Shown piece after piece: positions 5,367 to 6,414 of a DNA stretch of 6,414 bases (positions are counted from its first letter, which is position 1; each line of letters starts with the position of its first letter). The notes beneath the pieces are model-generated. The model was not told where the DNA came from. It did no database searches and saw only the letters and a list, made by a program, of their open reading frames with translations. The DNA is from Candidatus Altarchaeota archaeon. GTDB taxonomy: Archaea; Altiarchaeota; Altiarchaeia; IMC4; QMZM01. The DNA lies in assembly GCA_018897475.1 (NCBI GenBank), contig JAHIKS010000036.1:1-6414 (forward strand), in the 5' to 3' direction. Position numbers and translations under genes: made by a program.

Positions 5367-5501
5367 TTATTTACCCGTCCGTTCCTGTGCCATCTCCTGC
5401 AGCTTCTCAACCATCAGCACCCATCGCCAGCCCCCTTCCCCCCTCCCGATATATGCAAATTCCGAAGGAATTCCATATGCGCCTGAATCCGGCAGGCGGA
5501 T
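5367..5501 (-). pseudogene. Coding-like remnant, 3' end of a lost gene
   Basis: On the minus strand a 44-codon frame runs from a TGA (5504-5502) to TAA (5369-5367). Its translation reads like real protein: an aromatic, glycine-rich part EFAYIGRGEGGWRWVLMVEK followed by a charged helix LQEMAQERTGK and stop. No usable start exists at the open end; the first ATG (5414) leaves only 15 codons. The simplest reading is the 3' fragment of a decayed or displaced gene, with the upstream part replaced by the hairpin at 5483-5505. The family is not recognised. The competing view is that the G-rich strand of the structured repeat happens to translate well, since Gly, Arg and Trp codons are G-rich. Confidence 0.35.
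5451..5478. repeat. Inner hairpin 1
   Basis: AATTCC (5458-5463), loop GAA, and GGAATT (5467-5472) form a perfect 6-bp stem with a three-base loop. ATATG (5451-5455) and CATAT (5474-5478) add five more pairs below a small internal loop. It is the first of the two hairpins inside the C/G-rich outer arms. Confidence 0.6.
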
Positions 5502-5505
5502 TCAG
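5483..5505. repeat. Inner hairpin 2, perfect 9-bp stem
   Basis: CTGAATCCG (5483-5491), loop GCAGG, and CGGATTCAG (5497-5505) are exact reverse complements. It lies five bases after the first hairpin. It is not followed by a T-run on either strand, which argues against a simple terminator and for a structural or protein-recognition role. Confidence 0.7.
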
Positions 5506-5526
5506 TGTGTTTGAACGGGGGGTGTT

Positions 5527-5568
5527 GGGGGATTGGAGCGGATAATTTTCCAAACCGGGGGATTGAAG
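5527..5568 (+). repeat. Short G-rich direct repeat, 30-base period
   Basis: GGGGGATTGGAG (5527-5538) recurs as GGGGGATTGAAG (5557-5568), exactly 30 bases later, one base different. The spacer between the copies holds TAATTTTCCAAACC. The second copy resembles the 3' end of many archaeal CRISPR repeats (ATTGAA), but there is no array. It may be a pair of binding sites upstream of the DarT-like gene; the first copy also forms part of the outer arm of the nested inverted repeat. Confidence 0.4.
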
Positions 5569-5605
5569 TCTCTCTAATCTATTTTTAATCTACCTTTCAG
5601 TTAAG

Positions 5606-5614
5606 TATTAAAAG
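5606..5614 (+). promoter_or_regulatory. TATA-like box for the DarT-like gene
   Basis: TATTAAAAG centred near 5610 is spaced so that transcription would start near 5635, about ten bases before the ATG at 5646. No ribosome binding site is visible in the bases just before the ATG, so the transcript is probably leaderless or nearly so. Another A/T element, TATTTTTAAT, lies at 5580-5589. Confidence 0.4.
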
Positions 5615-5645
5615 AAGACCATATCCCCCTATAGTTTGATCTACC

Positions 5646-6414
5646 ATGAAGGAAAACGAAGTTACTGTAAAGGCATATAAGGATGCGATAGAAGAGATAG
5701 CAGAGAAGGAGAGGAAACACAATTCTGAATATTTCTCAGTTCGTGAAATTGAATCTCTATTGGGAGTTGAGGTTATCCCTGTAACAGATGAACTATTTGA
5801 AGCATTAGAACAGTTAGGTTTAGAATATTCGGCAACGATTTGCCCTATGGACCTACAAATCTATCTTGAGGTCCCTAAAACATCCCGAAAAATAGAAGAG
5901 CTGAAAATACCCCCGTTTTATCATATCACACATATCGATAACATCAATTCAATAATCCATGACGGGTTATTTTGTAACAACGTTGCTAAAGAAAAGAGGC
6001 CACGGTATACTGACATTTCCAAAAGTCCGGTTCAGGATAAAAGACATAATAAAACAATAGGTGACTTAGATATTCATTCATACGTTCCATTACATGTTAC
6101 TCGTCGGAACCCCATGGTCTGCGAGGTAATCAAGAAGTATGGGCGAAAGAATCTTTGCTTCATATGTATAAACCGGACGGTGTTATCACGACTTGGTGCT
6201 TATATCTCAGATGGAAATGCTGCATCAGATAAAACCAAAAAGTATAAAGTGGTTGATATAAACTCTGAAAGGTTAGAAGAAATCCTGCGAGATGTGAAGA
6301 ATGCAGAGGAGTGGGGGCGATTTATACACTCTGATAAGGAACGTTATGATGAACTTAAACGCATTAAATGTGCGGAAGTCCTAGTACCTTTTATAGTGCC
6401 AGCTTCTATGTTTG
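5646..6414 (+). CDS. darT: DarT-family DNA ADP-ribosyltransferase, C-terminus cut by window edge
   Basis: 256 residues are visible and the frame is still open. Residues 91-256 carry the DarT (DUF4433) signature in order: FYHITHIDNINSIIHDGL (H93), the basic segment with candidate NAD/catalytic R133 (QDKRHNKTI), GDLDIHSYVPLHVTRRNPMV (139-158), ISDGNAAS (187-194), and the catalytic glutamate candidate E244 in CAEVLVPFIVP. Known DarT toxins attach ADP-ribose from NAD to bases of single-stranded DNA and stall replication; DarG removes it. Residues 1-90 are an extra domain, with a charged helix (10-27), SVREIESLLG and EALEQLGLEYS, which is unusual because typical DarT proteins begin near the HIT motif; it may be winged-helix-like, but I do not recognise it. 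The start is ATG 5646 with no ribosome binding site and a TATA-like box about 36 bases ahead. The gene is A/T-rich. A DarG antitoxin would be expected downstream, outside the window. Confidence 0.85.
   Translation, partial: MKENEVTVKAYKDAIEEIAEKERKHNSEYFSVREIESLLGVEVIPVTDELFEALEQLGLEYSATICPMDLQIYLEVPKTSRKIEELKIPPFYHITHIDNINSIIHDGLFCNNVAKEKRPRYTDISKSPVQDKRHNKTIGDLDIHSYVPLHVTRRNPMVCEVIKKYGRKNLCFICINRTVLSRLGAYISDGNAASDKTKKYKVVDINSERLEEILRDVKNAEEWGRFIHSDKERYDELKRIKCAEVLVPFIVPASMF

Larger units (their letters stand above)
5427..5536. repeat. Nested C/G-rich inverted repeat enclosing two hairpins
   Basis: Outer arms: C5 at 5431-5435 can pair with G5 at 5527-5531, and C6 at 5438-5443 with G6 at 5517-5522, separated by TT on one side and TGTT on the other. 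CCA 5427-5429 and TGG 5534-5536 extend this. The arms enclose two independent hairpins (5451-5478 and 5483-5505). The whole could fold as a three-stem structure, either as RNA or as a DNA cruciform. It lies between two genes, ends about 110 bases before the DarT-like start, and might be a structured RNA, a mobile-repeat remnant, or a replication or transfer site. Homopolymer C and G arms pair in many registers, so the exact fold is uncertain. Confidence 0.45.
5334..5645. other. 312-base stretch without a convincing intact gene
   Basis: Between the GIY-YIG gene and the DarT-like gene no intact gene was found. The left edge is A/T-rich with T-tracts (5353-5372) that could end rightward transcription. 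The middle (5427-5536) is strongly C/G-rich and full of inverted repeats. The part from about 5570 is A/T-rich again and holds the probable promoter of the last gene. A 44-codon coding-like frame on the minus strand crosses the middle portion. Confidence 0.7.

Noticed and set aside
5517..5561. G-quadruplex in the G-rich plus strand
   Set aside because: There are only three separated G-runs of five or six, the last 25 bases away, so a standard four-run motif is not met without splitting runs.
5527..5568. CRISPR repeat remnant, because GGGGGATTGAAG resembles archaeal repeat ends
   Set aside because: There are only two short copies 30 bases apart, with no full-length repeat, spacers or cas genes nearby.
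1..6414. tRNA, rRNA, integrase, transposase and att sites
   Set aside because: None could be supported by reading both strands; the mobile-element idea rests only on gene content and composition.

Overview
The window looks archaeal, probably euryarchaeal, though this is inferred rather than proven. The clues are short A/T-rich TATA-like boxes about 25-45 bases ahead of several starts, GGTGAGG/GAGGTG-type ribosome binding sites, frequent ATA and AGA/AGG codons, and a PaREP1/HEPN-like helical protein. No rRNA, tRNA, transposase, integrase or CRISPR array was seen. The mixture of short unknown proteins, nucleases and a toxin-like gene suggests an accessory or mobile region such as an integrated element, plasmid or defence island.

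Left part (1-3800), minus strand: a compact run of seven genes is read leftwards from 3800 to 397, with gaps of 3 to 30 bases or short overlaps. In transcription order they are a 105-aa helical protein, a 252-aa protein made of two diverged HEPN-like halves, a 203-aa protein with an N-terminal CxxC, a 209-aa protein with a C-terminal Cys cluster, unknown proteins of 82 and 101 aa, and a 170-aa HAD-superfamily phosphatase resembling 5'(3')-deoxyribonucleotidases. After an A/T-rich promoter with nested palindromes comes a separate 65-aa winged-helix-like protein (334-137). It is followed by a tandem repeat containing T-tracts that may end transcription.

Centre (3801-3914): a divergent promoter region holds an exact tandem 9-mer.

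Right part (3915-6414), plus strand: a membrane-anchored staphylococcal-nuclease-like protein with a C-terminal OB-fold-like domain comes first. It is followed by a possible 12-codon leader ORF and a lysine-rich GIY-YIG endonuclease-like protein. Next is a 312-base stretch without a convincing intact gene, containing a C/G-rich, multi-hairpin nested inverted repeat and a 44-codon coding-like remnant on the minus strand. The last gene, cut by the window edge, is a DarT (DUF4433) family DNA ADP-ribosyltransferase with an unusual extra N-terminal region of about 90 residues. If it is a normal DarT toxin, a DarG macrodomain antitoxin should lie just beyond the right edge.

Taken together, one arm is an operon of unknowns with a nucleotidase-like enzyme and the other carries three DNA-acting enzymes (SNase-OB, GIY-YIG, DarT). 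Joint action in one system is a hypothesis; only the gene layout is seen directly.
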